64,000 bases of DNA from Gammaproteobacteria bacterium. Its GTDB lineage: Bacteria > Pseudomonadota > Gammaproteobacteria > Pseudomonadales > Azotimanducaceae. Shown here one piece after another: positions 44,587 to 54,908 of this stretch; within the stretch, counting starts at the first letter, position 1; the number at the start of each line of letters is the position of its first letter. Location: the NCBI GenBank assembly GCA_005799745.1, contig SYFY01000191.1, positions 1 to 64,000 of the forward strand, given 5' to 3'. Both the position numbers and the translations under genes were made by a program. Under the pieces are notes generated by a model. It did not search any database. It worked only from the letters and a program-made list of their open reading frames with translations, and had not been told where the DNA came from.

Positions 44587-44961
44587 TCAGACGGGCAGTG
44601 CTTTCGCCATGATGGCGCGAAGTTCTGCCACAGAAAACAGTTTGCCCAGCAACCACGTCGGCGTACCGTCTTTGAGAAGCTCGTCCGCCGACGTGGTGTT
44701 TAGGCCCGTCATGATAATCACAGGGAGGTTGTAGTGCTGCTCGCGCAGCGCCGAATAGAGTTGCCCGCCGGACATATCCGGCATGGCGAGGTCGAGTAGC
44801 GCAGCATCAAATCGCTGCCGATTACACGCAGCCAGCGCTTCTTCACCTGAGGACACAACCTGGAAAAGGCAATTCGGGGGCTCGAGCATTTCGGAAGTGA
44901 CCTGACGTACAGCGGGATCGTCATCGACGACCAGGATGTTCCGTCTGGGTGCAGACACCAC
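44587..44961 (-). CDS. Stand-alone response regulator receiver domain
   Basis: A receiver-only protein of about 124 residues: NILVVDDDPAVRQV (acidic pocket), the phosphorylated Asp in ALLDLAMPDMSGG, IIMTG with the conserved Thr, and a Lys in LLGKLF. No output domain is present. GTG at 44961, with AAGGA seven bases before it, is the likely start; the frame is open to 45012. It is followed within 14 bases by the Do protease gene, so signalling and envelope quality control may be linked. No kinase gene is adjacent. Confidence 0.82.
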   Translation of the reverse strand: MVSAPRRNILVVDDDPAVRQVTSEMLEPPNCLFQVVSSGEEALAACNRQRFDAALLDLAMPDMSGGQLYSALREQHYNLPVIIMTGLNTTSADELLKDGTPTWLLGKLFSVAELRAIMAKALPV

Positions 44962-45173
44962 GGGATTCCTTACCCTGCTACGTAATGGGTCCGGACTATA
45001 ACAGAGGCCCATGATCGCTCGAGGTACGTTTCAAGTACGGGAACCAGCGATTATTGACAAGACAACGAACGCACAATACTAAATGGGATTCCTTTTAGGA
45101 AAATCATCTGAAAGTCCGCAGCGTGGATGAGGCTGCTACCATTTACCCCTCAACAAGCGAAGGGGAATACAGG

Positions 45174-45941
45174 ATGGAGATTCACAACCGCATCGCGGTG
45201 ATTACGGGAGGAGCGAGTGGCATTGGCCGAGCACTCGCCGAACGGTTCATTCGCGACGGTGCAAAACAAGTTGTCATCGCCGACATCAGCGACAACGTAC
45301 TTTCGGTCGCCCGTGAGATCGGTGCCGTGGGCAAGAAGGTCAACGTGGCGGTCGAGACAGAAGTCGCTAGCCTCGTTAACGAAGTTGAAACAGAACTTGG
45401 ACCGATCGATCTCTTCTGCTCCAACGCCGGAATTGGGATCGGTCGCGACATCCAGGAGTCGGAAGCGGTATGGGATCGAATCTGGCACGTCAACACCATG
45501 TCACAGGTCTACGCGGCCAAACACGTGGTCCCACCGATGCTCGCGCGTGGTCACGGTTATCTACTTAACACCGCTTCTGCCGCGGGCCTGCTCTCACAGA
45601 TTGGTTCTGTGACCTACGCGGTCACAAAACACGCCTGCGTGGCCCTGGCCGAGTGGCTCTCTATCACCTACGGTGACCGTGGCATTCGGGTGTCCGTGCT
45701 CTGTCCTCAAGCCGTAAGAACGCCGATGACCGCGGGTGGTGCAGGCGTAGCCGGGGTGGATGGGATGCTAGAAACTGCCGATGTCGCCGAAGCCGTAGTG
45801 CAAACCATGCGTGATGAGCGTTTTCTGGTTCTGCCTCATGCAGAAGTTGGGGAATACATCAAACGCAAGACATCGGACTACGACCGTTGGCTCAAAGGCA
45901 TGCGCAGATTGCAGGAGCAGTACGTCAGACCTTCTGCTTGA
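45174..45941 (+). CDS. Short-chain dehydrogenase
   Basis: A 255-residue SDR with TGGASGIGRALAERFIRDGA (cofactor motif), CSNAGIGIGRDIQES, NTASAAGLL with the catalytic Ser region, and YAVTKHACVALAEWL containing the YxxxK pair. The C-terminal part includes RTPMTAGGAGVAG. The ATG at 45174 has AAGGGGA upstream; an earlier ATG at 45123 lacks one. The 165-base region upstream contains nothing I can identify beyond an AT-rich stretch near 45075. Substrate unknown. Confidence 0.87.
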   Translation: MEIHNRIAVITGGASGIGRALAERFIRDGAKQVVIADISDNVLSVAREIGAVGKKVNVAVETEVASLVNEVETELGPIDLFCSNAGIGIGRDIQESEAVWDRIWHVNTMSQVYAAKHVVPPMLARGHGYLLNTASAAGLLSQIGSVTYAVTKHACVALAEWLSITYGDRGIRVSVLCPQAVRTPMTAGGAGVAGVDGMLETADVAEAVVQTMRDERFLVLPHAEVGEYIKRKTSDYDRWLKGMRRLQEQYVRPSA

Positions 45942-45995
45942 TGGCTGGAAACGCCAGACCACTCAAGTCGAAAAGGAACCGACCGGTGTCACTGG

Positions 45996-46315
45996 TCAGC
46001 AGGCGCTGAACTGCCCGGGTGAAGTATTGGGGAACCCGCCCACCGGCACCGAATCAGCACCGTCATGGTTGACGGTGCGGAACCGGTCATCGTGACGAAA
46101 GTTGTAGATGATGCGTCGACACGCCTGCGGATTCGGTGCCTGTGCGAGTTGGGCAATCAGCAGTGCCGCCACCACATCGGCATCGAACTGGGTGGGATAA
46201 GAGCCCAACGGATGTCCTTCGCGGGTTTTGACAAGCCAGCCTCCCCGTGCGAGACGGTGCGACCTGAGCGTTCCCGCTCAGCTGCGATCTCTCCTTCACG
46301 AGCAGTGATGGCCAT
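45996..46315 (-). pseudogene. Small conserved protein (DUF6316-like) split by a one-base frameshift
   Basis: The ATG frame at 46315 gives MAITAREGEIAAERERSGR, then after SHGE the coding sense moves to another frame: GWLVKTREGHPLGSYPTQFD, DADVVAALLIAQLAQAPNP and on to a TGA at 45996. The TREG...G.Y pattern resembles the DUF6316 family of small gammaproteobacterial proteins. The junction at 46239-46243 fits loss of one G (GAGGGC to GAGGC). With that base restored it would encode about 106 residues. Assignment to DUF6316 is by memory of pattern and is tentative. Confidence 0.55.
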
Positions 46316-46441
46316 ACGGTTCGATTCTTCCGACGAGGGTTAACAGGACTTCGGCCGACGAGTATAGCCGGACCTGGCAACGAGTCGCACAGCTCTTCGC
46401 GGCCTACATTTACCCGGGGTATCCCCTTGCATGCGTCGACC

Positions 46442-47236
46442 TCAGCAGAGCGCTTGCACTGCCCGCTTCGCCAGCACCTTCACCAAATGCGCGCGATACT
46501 CCGCTGATGCATGTAAGTCGCTGTTGAACCCGGCATCTGGAATTTCCACCGCATTCAGTGCATCAGGGTTAAAAGATTGATTCAGTGCGTTTTCGAGGGC
46601 AGTCGCTCGGAATGCACAAGGTCCCGCACCGGTGACACCCACGCGGACGCCACGTGGAAACCGTGCCACCATCACGCCTGCCACCGCATAACGGGAAGCC
46701 GGGTTTGGGAACTTTCGATAGACGGCCTTTTCTGGAATAGGAAACTCGATCGCCGTAATCAGCTCGCCGGGCTCAAGGGCCGTTTCAAACAGATCCTGGA
46801 AAAATGTATCCCCTGCGATCTGTCGTTGGCTAGTGACGATGGTCGCACCAAGCCCCACCACCGCTGCAGGATAGTCTGCCGCAGGATCACTGTTGGCAAC
46901 CGAGCCACCCAGGGTTCCACGGTTACGAACCTGGTTGTCGCCGATCTGTGCAGCGAGGTAGGCGAGCGCGGGAATGGCCTTTGCAACTTCTGCGGAGTTC
47001 GCTACCACCGCGTGGCGGGTGAACGCGCCAATACGGACGAGACCACTATGGAAGGTAATGCCAGTGAGGCCCTCAACCTGGGAGAGATCAATCAGGTCAG
47101 TCGGTGATGCCAGCCGCTGCTTCATCGTCGGGATGAGTGTCATTCCACCGGAAAGATACGAAGGGTCATCGCAAGCTGCGAAGATGGACTGCGCTTCATC
47201 GATGGTGGTGGGACGGTGGTGTTTGAAGCGATACAT
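46442..47236 (-). CDS. Molybdenum hydroxylase medium (FAD) subunit
   Basis: A 264-residue CoxM/CutM-type FAD-binding protein: YLSGGMTLIPTMKQRLASP (first FAD motif), NRGTLGGSVANSDPAADYPA (second FAD motif), AVYRKFPNPASRYAVAGV near the C-terminus. It passes electrons from the iron-sulfur subunit to its acceptor. It lies 51 bases after the large-subunit gene in a G-S-L-M order. In true CO dehydrogenase operons the order is usually M-S-L. Confidence 0.9.
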   Translation of the reverse strand: MYRFKHHRPTTIDEAQSIFAACDDPSYLSGGMTLIPTMKQRLASPTDLIDLSQVEGLTGITFHSGLVRIGAFTRHAVVANSAEVAKAIPALAYLAAQIGDNQVRNRGTLGGSVANSDPAADYPAAVVGLGATIVTSQRQIAGDTFFQDLFETALEPGELITAIEFPIPEKAVYRKFPNPASRYAVAGVMVARFPRGVRVGVTGAGPCAFRATALENALNQSFNPDALNAVEIPDAGFNSDLHASAEYRAHLVKVLAKRAVQALC

Positions 47237-47287
47237 GATTTCCTCTAATGACGGATCAACGACGGGCAGTTCTCACTTCGAAACCGA

Positions 47288-49714
47288 CTAAGCCATACGA
47301 CGGGGCGAGCGCCCCTGCAATATGCGCCAGACCTTTTCCGGTGTCGCAGGCATCGACACCTCATCGACACCCAGCGCATCGGTTACCGCATTCATCACAG
47401 CCGCGGGCGAACCAATCGCACCGGCTTCACCACAACCCTTCACGCCGAGTGGATTGTGGGTGCAGTGGGTGACGGTTGTGCCGACGACGAAATCAGGCAG
47501 GTCATCGGCCCGAGGCAAGCAGTAATCCATCATCGAACCGGTCAGCAATTGTCCATTGCTGTCGTACAGCCCGATCTCCAGCAGTGCCTGACCAATGCCC
47601 TGCGCCACACCGCCGTGTACCTGACCATGCACGATCAGGGGGTTGATGATGCGACCAAAGTCATCCACGGCTACAAAGTTGACCACCGAAACCACACCCG
47701 TCTCGCCGTCGATCTCGACTTCGGCGATATGTGTACCGGCGGGATAGGTGAAGTTTTGAGGATCGTAGAACGCTTTCTCCGAAAGCCCGGGCTCCAAGTC
47801 GTCGGGGTAGTTGCCAGGAACATAGGCAGCGAACGCCACTTCCTGGATGGACAGACTGCGATTCGAATCGCGCAAACTGAATCGACCGCCAGAGAAATCC
47901 ACCGCCTCTTCCGCACCTTCCATCAAGTGAGCTGCGATCTTTCGGCCTTTGTTGATGATCTTTTCAGAGGCGCGAATCAGCGCCGATCCACCAACGGCGA
48001 GTGAACGCGAGCCATAGGTTCCAAGGCCAAACTCCACTCGACCTGTATCACCGTGCACGACTTCGACAGCATCAAACGGCACTCCCAACTTGTCAGAGAC
48101 CACTTGTGCAAACGTCGTCTCATGACCTTGACCATGGGAGTGTGAGCCGGTGAACACGGTCACTGAACCGGTGGGGTTCATACGCACTTCACCACTTTCA
48201 TAGAGACCCACACCGGCACCCAGGGCAATGGCGAGTTTCGACGGTGCAAGTCCACATGCTTCGATGTAACACGCGAGACCAATGCCGCGGTGATGACCCT
48301 TCGCTTCTGAAATCTTGCGACGCGCGCTAAACCCATCGTAGTCAATGAGACCGAGTGCCTTGTCGAGACTCTTTTCGTAGTCGCCGACGTCATAGACCAA
48401 CGCGACGGGCGTTTGATACGGAAACTGATCTGGTTGAATCATGTTGCGACGACGCAGTTCCGCCGGATCCTGCTGCAGTTCTCGCGCTGCGTTTTCAACG
48501 ATACGTTCAACCACGTACGTGGCTTCCGGTCGACCCGCGCCACGATAGGCATCCACAGGCGCGGTGTTGGTGAAAACGCCTTGCACCTCAACGTGAATGT
48601 TAGGCGTGCGATATTGGCCGGCGAGCAGTGTTCCGTAGAGATAGGTCGGAACCGACGATCCGAACGTCGAGAGGTATGCGCCAAGATTGGCGACGGTGTG
48701 CACCTTGAGGGCGACAAAGTTGCCACTCGCATCGATGCCAAGTTCCGCATGGGTGAGATGGTCTCGCCCATGTGCATCCGCGAGAAAAGACTCGCTACGG
48801 TCCGCCGTCCACTTCACCGGTCGACGCACCCGCCGAGCGGCCCAGATGACTGCAGTTTCTTCGCTGTAGATGAATATCTTCGAACCAAAACCACCGCCGA
48901 CGTCCGGCGCGATCACTCGCAGTTTGTGTTCCGGTGCGATGTTGACGAACGCTGACAACACCAGCCGCTCCAGATGCGGATTCTGGCTTGTTGTGTAGAG
49001 CGTGTGCTCGCCCGTTGTGGCATCAAAGACGCCCAATGCGGCGCGAGGCTCAATCGCGTTGGGGATCAGGCGGTTGTTAGTAAGATCGAGCCGCGTGACG
49101 TGAGCTGCAGAAGCGAGAGCGGCATCCGTTGCTGCGCGATCTCCGAGCTCCCATTCGTAAGCCAGGTTGTTAGAAATACCGGGGTGAATCTCTGAAGAAT
49201 CCGTCGCGGTACCGAGGTCGATAATCGCCTGCAGCTCGTCATAGTCGACGGCCACCGCATCGGCGCCTTGTCGCGCCGCTTCCACCGTCTCGGCGATCAC
49301 AATCGCCACCGGCTCACCGGCGTAGTTCACCTTGTCGACCACCAACGGGGGATGGTTGGGTGAACGCATGTCGGTACCGTCTTTCTGTTTCACCATCCAG
49401 CCACACGGTAAACCGCCGATGCCATCGGCCTGCATATCCGCACCGGTGAGTACTGCAATGACACGAGGTGTCGCCAGCGCATCACCGATATCCACTCGAG
49501 TGACCTTGGCATGGGCATAAGGAGAGCGCACAAAGACGGCGTAGACCTGCCCTTCGACACGAATGTCATCGGTGTAGCGGCCGTTGCCAGTGATAAAACG
49601 CGCATCTTCGCGGCGCAGTACGGAGGCGCCAATCCCTGAAGGGTTGAGTCCTGATGGTTTCAGTCCGGATGAGGAAGTGGATGCAGATTCAGACGACGCG
49701 ACGGACGTAGACAC
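47288..49714 (-). CDS. Molybdenum hydroxylase large subunit, form II CoxL-like
   Basis: An 808-residue molybdopterin cytosine-dinucleotide subunit. It has [20 protein letters not shown], the FG-GG segment [20 protein letters not shown], the active-site loop [12 protein letters not shown], and a Glu base in [20 protein letters not shown] dehydrogenase form I has AYXCSFR at the active site; this has AYRGAGR, so it is a form II enzyme whose substrate is not CO with certainty. The GTG at 49714 has GGAGG upstream, 10 bases after the small-subunit stop. Confidence 0.92.
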   Translation of the reverse strand: MSTSVASSESASTSSSGLKPSGLNPSGIGASVLRREDARFITGNGRYTDDIRVEGQVYAVFVRSPYAHAKVTRVDIGDALATPRVIAVLTGADMQADGIGGLPCGWMVKQKDGTDMRSPNHPPLVVDKVNYAGEPVAIVIAETVEAARQGADAVAVDYDELQAIIDLGTATDSSEIHPGISNNLAYEWELGDRAATDAALASAAHVTRLDLTNNRLIPNAIEPRAALGVFDATTGEHTLYTTSQNPHLERLVLSAFVNIAPEHKLRVIAPDVGGGFGSKIFIYSEETAVIWAARRVRRPVKWTADRSESFLADAHGRDHLTHAELGIDASGNFVALKVHTVANLGAYLSTFGSSVPTYLYGTLLAGQYRTPNIHVEVQGVFTNTAPVDAYRGAGRPEATYVVERIVENAARELQQDPAELRRRNMIQPDQFPYQTPVALVYDVGDYEKSLDKALGLIDYDGFSARRKISEAKGHHRGIGLACYIEACGLAPSKLAIALGAGVGLYESGEVRMNPTGSVTVFTGSHSHGQGHETTFAQVVSDKLGVPFDAVEVVHGDTGRVEFGLGTYGSRSLAVGGSALIRASEKIINKGRKIAAHLMEGAEEAVDFSGGRFSLRDSNRSLSIQEVAFAAYVPGNYPDDLEPGLSEKAFYDPQNFTYPAGTHIAEVEIDGETGVVSVVNFVAVDDFGRIINPLIVHGQVHGGVAQGIGQALLEIGLYDSNGQLLTGSMMDYCLPRADDLPDFVVGTTVTHCTHNPLGVKGCGEAGAIGSPAAVMNAVTDALGVDEVSMPATPEKVWRILQGRSPRRMA

Positions 49715-49724
49715 GGCGCCTCCT

Positions 49725-50195
49725 TCAGGCCTTCGCGGCCATTTTTTCTGCAGCAGAGAGCACCGCCCTGACGATGTTGTGATAACCCGTACAGCGACAG
49801 AAGTTGCCTTCGAGGCCCTCGCGCACGGACTTGTTATCGAGTTCTTTGTGGTTTTCGACGAGGTCAATCGCCGCCATGATCATGCACGGCGTGCAGAACC
49901 CACATTGCAGCGCGTGACATTCGCGAAAGGCAGCTTGCATCGGATGCAGCACATCAGGTGTACCGATTCCTTCGATGGTGAGAACCGATGTGCCATCAGC
50001 TTGACCCGCGAGCACGGTGCAACTTTTCACCGCACGGCCATTCAGGTGCACCGTGCACGCACCACACTGGCTGGTGTCGCAACCGACGTGTGTTCCAGTG
50101 AGCCTGAGTCTTTCTCTCAGGATGTCGACGAGTAACGTATTTTCCGGCACGTCGAGCTCACGAAGCGTGCCGTTGACGGTCAGCGTGATCTGCAT
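49725..50195 (-). CDS. Molybdenum hydroxylase small (2Fe-2S) subunit
   Basis: A 156-residue protein with two iron-sulfur domains: the plant-ferredoxin type ([16 protein letters not shown] with the closing SCTVLAGQ) and the helical type ([15 protein letters not shown] and [12 protein letters not shown]). It relays electrons from molybdenum to FAD. Start ATG at 50195 has AAGGGGAC upstream; an ATG at 50219 is in frame but lacks one. It lies between the coxG-like and the large-subunit genes. Confidence 0.93.
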   Translation of the reverse strand: MQITLTVNGTLRELDVPENTLLVDILRERLRLTGTHVGCDTSQCGACTVHLNGRAVKSCTVLAGQADGTSVLTIEGIGTPDVLHPMQAAFRECHALQCGFCTPCMIMAAIDLVENHKELDNKSVREGLEGNFCRCTGYHNIVRAVLSAAEKMAAKA

Positions 50196-50334
50196 GATGT
50201 CCCCTTCCCCTGAGGACAATGAAGAACCACCGGCTCTTTGTCGTCAATACCTCAGAGCGAGTTAGGGAATAAAGATCCACAACAATTTGTGTGGTGCGAG
50301 CACCCAGTGGTTCGCAATCCATGCAGGCATGACG

Positions 50335-50934
50335 TCAGATAGCGAGCACCATCGCGACGACAAATAAGCCGAAAACGACCGCCCAGACCTTCCACTGATC
50401 GTTGTTTGCCGGAGCGGCCTCTGCTGCTACCGCGGTTTTTTCCGGCTCTGAATCGTCCTGTGAACTTACGTCGGCTACAGAGTCGGCCTCAGATTGTCCA
50501 ACTTCCGCTCTGAATGCAGTGAAGAACTCATCCGCGATCTTACGGGTAGCCGCATCGATGAGCCGAGATCCTACCTGGGCGAGTTTGCCACCGATGGACG
50601 CTTCGACTTGATAGGTAAGCAAGGTCTGACCTTCCGAAACGGCTTCGATGCGCACCTTGGCCCCCCCTTTCCCAAATCCTGCCGGACCACCTTTGACTTG
50701 ACCATCGATGCGGTAACCCGTCGGAGGATCGACGTCAGCCAGCTCCAATAGCACATCAAAGGTCGCGCTGACCGGACCGACTTTCGCCTTCACCTTGGCG
50801 CTGAAGTGAGTGTCGTCAGTTTTCTCCATTGACTGGCAGCCCGGAATGCACCGGGCGAGTACCGCTGGATCGTTAAGCGCCTGCCAAACTGCTGCCTGCG
50901 TTGCCGGTATCCGGTATTCCCCCTGCTGGTCCAA
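50335..50934 (-). CDS. CoxG-like SRPBCC protein with C-terminal membrane anchor
   Basis: A 199-residue protein. The N-terminal START/SRPBCC domain has YRIPATQAAVWQALNDP and ARCIPGCQSMEK, GPVSATFDVLLEL and GGKLAQVGSRLIDAATRKI. An acidic linker then leads to a C-terminal membrane helix (VWAVVFGLFVVAMVLAI). CoxG anchors CO dehydrogenase-type enzymes to the membrane and may carry quinone. It is first in the G-S-L-M operon; about 140 bases separate it from the small subunit, with no feature I can name. Confidence 0.88.
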   Translation of the reverse strand: MDQQGEYRIPATQAAVWQALNDPAVLARCIPGCQSMEKTDDTHFSAKVKAKVGPVSATFDVLLELADVDPPTGYRIDGQVKGGPAGFGKGGAKVRIEAVSEGQTLLTYQVEASIGGKLAQVGSRLIDAATRKIADEFFTAFRAEVGQSEADSVADVSSQDDSEPEKTAVAAEAAPANNDQWKVWAVVFGLFVVAMVLAI

Positions 50935-51282
50935 TTCGACATGACTCCGCTGTTAGATGATTGACGATATTGCGCGGTCAAAGCCCACAAATTGCAACCT
51001 GAACGACTCCCCCACGAGGACACACCTCGTGAAATCTCCTCCACTTCCTCCGACAAACAGCTACTTACGTAGTCTTCTTGCGCACCACCTCACAACCACC
51101 TGCAAAAAAGCTCCGGATTTAATGTAAATCGAGTTGCCCTCATTCAAACGTTGGGTAGACAATACTGCCGGGTTTTTACCCAGTGATTGCGGCAGCCCCG
51201 CCAAAAGCCAAGTACGGTGAATGGCGAGGGATACATCCAAAATCCTCCGGAAAAGTTCCGGGGACTCTTCGAGACAGGTGAA
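50935..51282. other. Divergent regulatory region between the hydroxylase operon and MarR gene
   Basis: 348 bases without a confident gene. It contains an inverted repeat TGGGTA (51152-51157) / TACCCA (51177-51182) with a 19-base spacer, AT-rich stretches near 51105-51130 (AAAAAAG, TTTAATGTAAAT) suitable for promoters, and the leader of the MarR gene. The MarR frame is open back to 51187 but lacks a good start there. The inverted repeat could be the operator for the divergent regulator; inference only. Confidence 0.45.
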
Positions 51283-51792
51283 ATGGACAACCAGACTTCC
51301 CAATCGTCAGTGAACACAGCAGTACAGGATGCTCCTCAGGAGCTGCTCATGCGCGACCTGCTGCGCGCTTACTATTGGATGGACGAGAGCCTGCAGAACG
51401 GCCTGGAACGCGCCGGTTATGTACCCCGTACGCGCACCCAGACCATGATCCTCATCAATGTTGCTAACGGCGTAGCTCGAGCCGCGGAATTGGCCCGAGT
51501 TCTCGGTGTCAGCCGCCAGGCCATCCAGCAGCAGATCAACGATCTGGAGCAGGACGACATCGTCACCCAGATTCCCGATCCGAACGACAAACGCGCCAAT
51601 CGAATCGTTTTCAGCGAACGTGGCGCAAGGTTGATCCAAACGGCAATGGGCACCCTCCGCGAAGCCGAACAGGTTCTGGCTATGCGCGTGGGTTATGACG
51701 CCCTAGAGTCGTTGCGCCGCTCCCTCTCGATGGACTGGGGACGTATCGTCGGTGACAAGCGCGCTCCGGGCCGGAAGCGTTCCGTCGGCTGA
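51283..51792 (+). CDS. MarR-family transcriptional regulator
   Basis: A 169-residue winged-helix protein. The DNA-binding region reads NGVARAAELARVLGVSRQAIQQQINDL in pieces, followed by the wing DPNDKRANRIVFSERGARLI, the MarR signature of DxRxxxxxLT type. N-terminal and C-terminal helices would form the dimer. ATG at 51283 has AGGTGA just upstream. It lies divergent to the hydroxylase operon and may repress it in response to an aromatic or acyl-CoA ligand; that target is inference. Confidence 0.83.
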   Translation: MDNQTSQSSVNTAVQDAPQELLMRDLLRAYYWMDESLQNGLERAGYVPRTRTQTMILINVANGVARAAELARVLGVSRQAIQQQINDLEQDDIVTQIPDPNDKRANRIVFSERGARLIQTAMGTLREAEQVLAMRVGYDALESLRRSLSMDWGRIVGDKRAPGRKRSVG

Positions 51793-51918
51793 AGTTCAGA
51801 TTGTGGGGATCACGCCGGCACGATTCCGTCGGCGTATTCCCCGGTTCATCGCGAGTTTGTGGCGACCACAAAGCCCACTCCACTAGGCTCTGCGCCATCG
51901 AGACTATCTGGAGCTGAC

Positions 51919-52362
51919 ATGCGTACCCCCGTTGTTTCCCGCCTGTACCCGGCACTGCTCGTACTCGCGTTACTGATCGCGTTCTGCACCAACCGTGCGC
52001 GCGCCGATGAACTGAATATCGTCTTTGAAGGTATCCAAACGGCCGATGGCAAACTCATGGTGATGGTTGGTGATGCCGCCGCCTTTGATAACAAAGGTCC
52101 TGCCGCAGCGCAGCTGGTGTTACCCGCGCGTATCGGCAATGTGGCCTTCTCAATCGATGCACTGCCGGCCGGCGATTACGCGGTGCGTGTGATGCACGAC
52201 GTCAATGGCAATGGCGAACTCGACAGCAATATGGTCGGCATGCCCAAAGAGCCCTGGGGTATGTCCAACAACGCCCGCGGCAACTTCGGACCACCGAAGT
52301 TTGAAGATGCTAAATTCACCTTGAATGGCAGCGCCAAACTCACGATTCGCGTGGAGAAATAA
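51919..52362 (+). CDS. DUF2141 secreted protein
   Basis: A 147-residue secreted protein. The signal peptide (LYPALLVLALLIAFCTNRARA) is followed by DUF2141 features: IQTADGKLMVMVGD, PAGDYAVRVMHDVNGNGELD and GMPKEPWGMSNNARG. The repeated acidic DxNxNGxxD loop suggests calcium binding. DUF2141 genes are commonly next to carotenoid oxygenase genes, as here. GGAG lies eight bases before ATG 51919. The carotenoid oxygenase frame begins two bases after its stop. Confidence 0.87.
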   Translation: MRTPVVSRLYPALLVLALLIAFCTNRARADELNIVFEGIQTADGKLMVMVGDAAAFDNKGPAAAQLVLPARIGNVAFSIDALPAGDYAVRVMHDVNGNGELDSNMVGMPKEPWGMSNNARGNFGPPKFEDAKFTLNGSAKLTIRVEK

Positions 52363-52363
52363 C

Positions 52364-53878
52364 GTGGCCGCGCGACGTGATTTCCTGAAGCTCTCGGTCG
52401 CCGCTACGCTGCTGTCTCAACTGCCCCACGCCTTCGCTCAGGTCCGCGACGAATGGGCGCAGGGGTTCGACGACGCACTCAAGCTGGAAGGTTGGTTCAA
52501 AGCCTTTCGTACCGCATAGCAGGACCGCTTTGAATCCGCCGCGGTCGTCTCCGGTAAGTGACCCGTAGGTCTAACGGGAACACTCTATCGCAACGGCCCT
52601 GCCAAACATGAAATCGCCGGATTCCGTTATCGTCACTGGTTCGATGGCGACGGCATGTTGCAGGCCTGGCGCATGTTTCCGGACGGTGTGCGACATCAAG
52701 GTCGGATGATCCAGACCAAAAAACTCGCTGCCGAAACCGCTGCGGGGCGAGCCCTCTATCCCGGCTTCGGAAGCGTGCCACCGAATCCCGCACCCGTATC
52801 CAGCGCCGACCTCGTCAACGTTGCTAACATTTCCGTTCTGACGCATCACGGCAAACTTCTGGCGCTGCGGGAAGCGGGTTCGCCATGGGACATGGACGCG
52901 AACGATCTATCGACGCGCGGGATCTATTCCTTTGGGTCGGACGCTGAGGGTGTGCCCTTCTCCGCACATCCGCGCATTGAGCCCGACGGCACGCTCTGGA
53001 ACTTCGGTTATGTCTCCGGAGCCGGGTTGATCGCGCTTTGGCACATCGACGCTTCTGGAAAACTGGTCAAGATGGGCGCAGTACCGGTTTCGCCGATGAC
53101 CATGCCCCACGATTTCATCGTCACTGCAAAACACCTCGTGATACTGCTGCCACCCTTTCACTTCAAACCGAAAGGTGGAATGACCAACTTCCTGGACGGT
53201 CACATCTGGGAACCGGATCAACCCACTCGCGTGATGGTGGTCAACAAGAACGACTTCTCAAAAGTGCGCTGGTTCGAGTTGCCCGCGCAGTGGGTGTTCC
53301 ACTATGGCAATGGTTGGGAAGACGGTGACGTCATTCACTTCGATGCGGCACGTGCGCCGGATCCCCTCTCGATGATCGACAGCTTTCGTGAAGTGATGCG
53401 TGGTCAACGTGGCAAGTCCAGCGCCAGCCACCACTATCGCTACTGCATTGACCTCGCGCGAGGCACTGCCAACGAAGTACCGATGTTCGGGCCAGGGTTC
53501 GACAGTGAGTTTCCGGTGATTGATCCACGCATCAGTACATTGCGAAATCGGCGCCTGGTGTTTCTCTGTGCGTCTATGGACCAACCCGCTCCTCATCCAC
53601 TGCTGAACGGCGTCGCCGTTTGGGAAGATGGAGGGGATCGCCTCACTACGTTCCGATACGCGGATCATGTGATGCCAGAAGAGCACTTGTTCGTCGCAGC
53701 GCCCGGAAGCGCGCCAGAAGAAGATGGTTGAGTAGTCGGTAGCGCTCTCGATACCCGCGCGGATCGCATGCTGCTGAACGTTTTTGACGTTTGTGCCATC
53801 GACGCCGGCCCCGTTGCCACCGCGACGTTACCGTACGCGCTGCCCCTCGGGTTACACGGACGCTTTGTCGCCAGCTGA
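52364..53878 (+). pseudogene. Carotenoid oxygenase with Tat signal, interrupted by three stops
   Basis: One uninterrupted frame of 505 codons, from GTG 52364 to TGA 53876-53878, carries three stops: TAG 52517-52519, TGA 52559-52561 and TGA 53729-53731. The N-terminus is a twin-arginine signal (ARRDFLKLSVAATLLSQ). The oxygenase parts are plain: LTGTLYRNGPAKHEIAGF, HWFDGDGMLQAW, AHPRIEPDGTLWNFGY, TMPHDFIVTAKHLVIL, and FHYGNGWEDGDVIHFDA, which hold iron-binding His residues. Both TGAs sit where the family has Trp (SGK-W-P, EEDG-W-V). It should cleave carotenoid or stilbene double bonds; as read it cannot. No frameshift exists in 1.5 kb. Confidence 0.85.
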
Positions 53879-54908
53879 TGGTCTATTCAGGAACCAAGCA
53901 GTGGAAACAGGTTGCAGCCGGCTATCTACTAACAGCAACCTTCTGCTTTGCCATCGCGGTACTGCTCTCGCTCATGGGCATGTCATACTCGTTCAACGCC
54001 TCGCTCATCATCTCTTTGTGTATCGGGTTATCGATCAATACGGCCTTCGTGCTCTTGTCAGACCGGCTGAACACGTGGGAGTCGTGGTATCTCGGGCCAA
54101 TCATCATATCCATGGTCGGCCTCGGCGTCGGGTTGATCATCGCCGGTCTCATCATCCTGCGTGATCCGTGGTTCTTCTTCTCGAGTGATTATTCAAGTCT
54201 CATCGCTGGTGTTTTCTTCGGCATTGTTGGCTTTCTGATCTTCAGCACCCGGGAACAACTGCTGAAGGCACAGACACAACTGGCAGAAGCGGAAACCAGC
54301 CGTCTCGCGTAAGAACGACGACTGCTAGAAACAGAGTTGCGACTGCTACAAGCCCAGATTGAACCTCACTTCTTGTTCAACACCTTAAGCAATGTCCAGA
54401 GCCTCATTCATACCAATGCCGATGCGGCCGAGTCGATGCTCCAGAACCTCTCTCGTCTGCTGCGGGCATCCCTCCGGCGGACTCGCGGAGAGTCGCCAGC
54501 CTCGCTGAAGAGCTCGATATCGTGACGGCGTGCCTCAATATCCAGAAGGTACGTATGGGTGAACGCTTGCAGATTTACATCGACGTCCCGGAATCACTCC
54601 GCTCGTTTGCTCTTCCACCATTGTTGTTGCAGCCGCTCGTGGAAAACGCCTTGGTACACGGTCTCGATCCCAAACTCGAAGGTGGCCGTATTGACGTCGA
54701 TGCACGATCCATGGGTGATTTCGTTCTGATTCGTGTCGCGGACACGGGACGCGGTTTTGGTTGGACGCAACAGGGCAACGGTGTTGGACTACGCAACGTG
54801 AGAGAACAATTGGCCGAGCTCTACGGCAATCAGGCAGAACTGAACCTCTTCGAAAACCCCGGCGGTGGTGTCACCGCAGAATTGAAGCTGCCAGAGCCAA
54901 AGGCATGA
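53878..54908 (+). pseudogene. LytS-type sensor histidine kinase, interrupted by stop and frameshift
   Basis: The frame starts inside the carotenoid oxygenase stop (ATGA), encodes four membrane helices and a coiled coil (LLKAQTQLAEAETSRLA), hits TAA at 54310-54312, then continues in frame with ERRLLETELRLLQAQIEPHFLFNTL, the His-kinase phosphoacceptor motif. At 54492-54495 the sense moves frame (one base lost), then ASLAEELDIV, LQPLVENALVHGLDP (N-box) and ADTGRGFGWTQQGNGVGLRNV (G-box). Two independent lesions in a His_kinase/HATPase protein of about 340 residues. Confidence 0.85.

Noticed and set aside
52559-53731. The two in-frame TGA codons of the carotenoid oxygenase as selenocysteine or as UGA-Trp recoding
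   Set aside because: The family has Trp there, not Cys, and the same gene also has TAG. Many other genes in the window use TGA as a normal stop (for example ATGA overlaps), so the code is standard.
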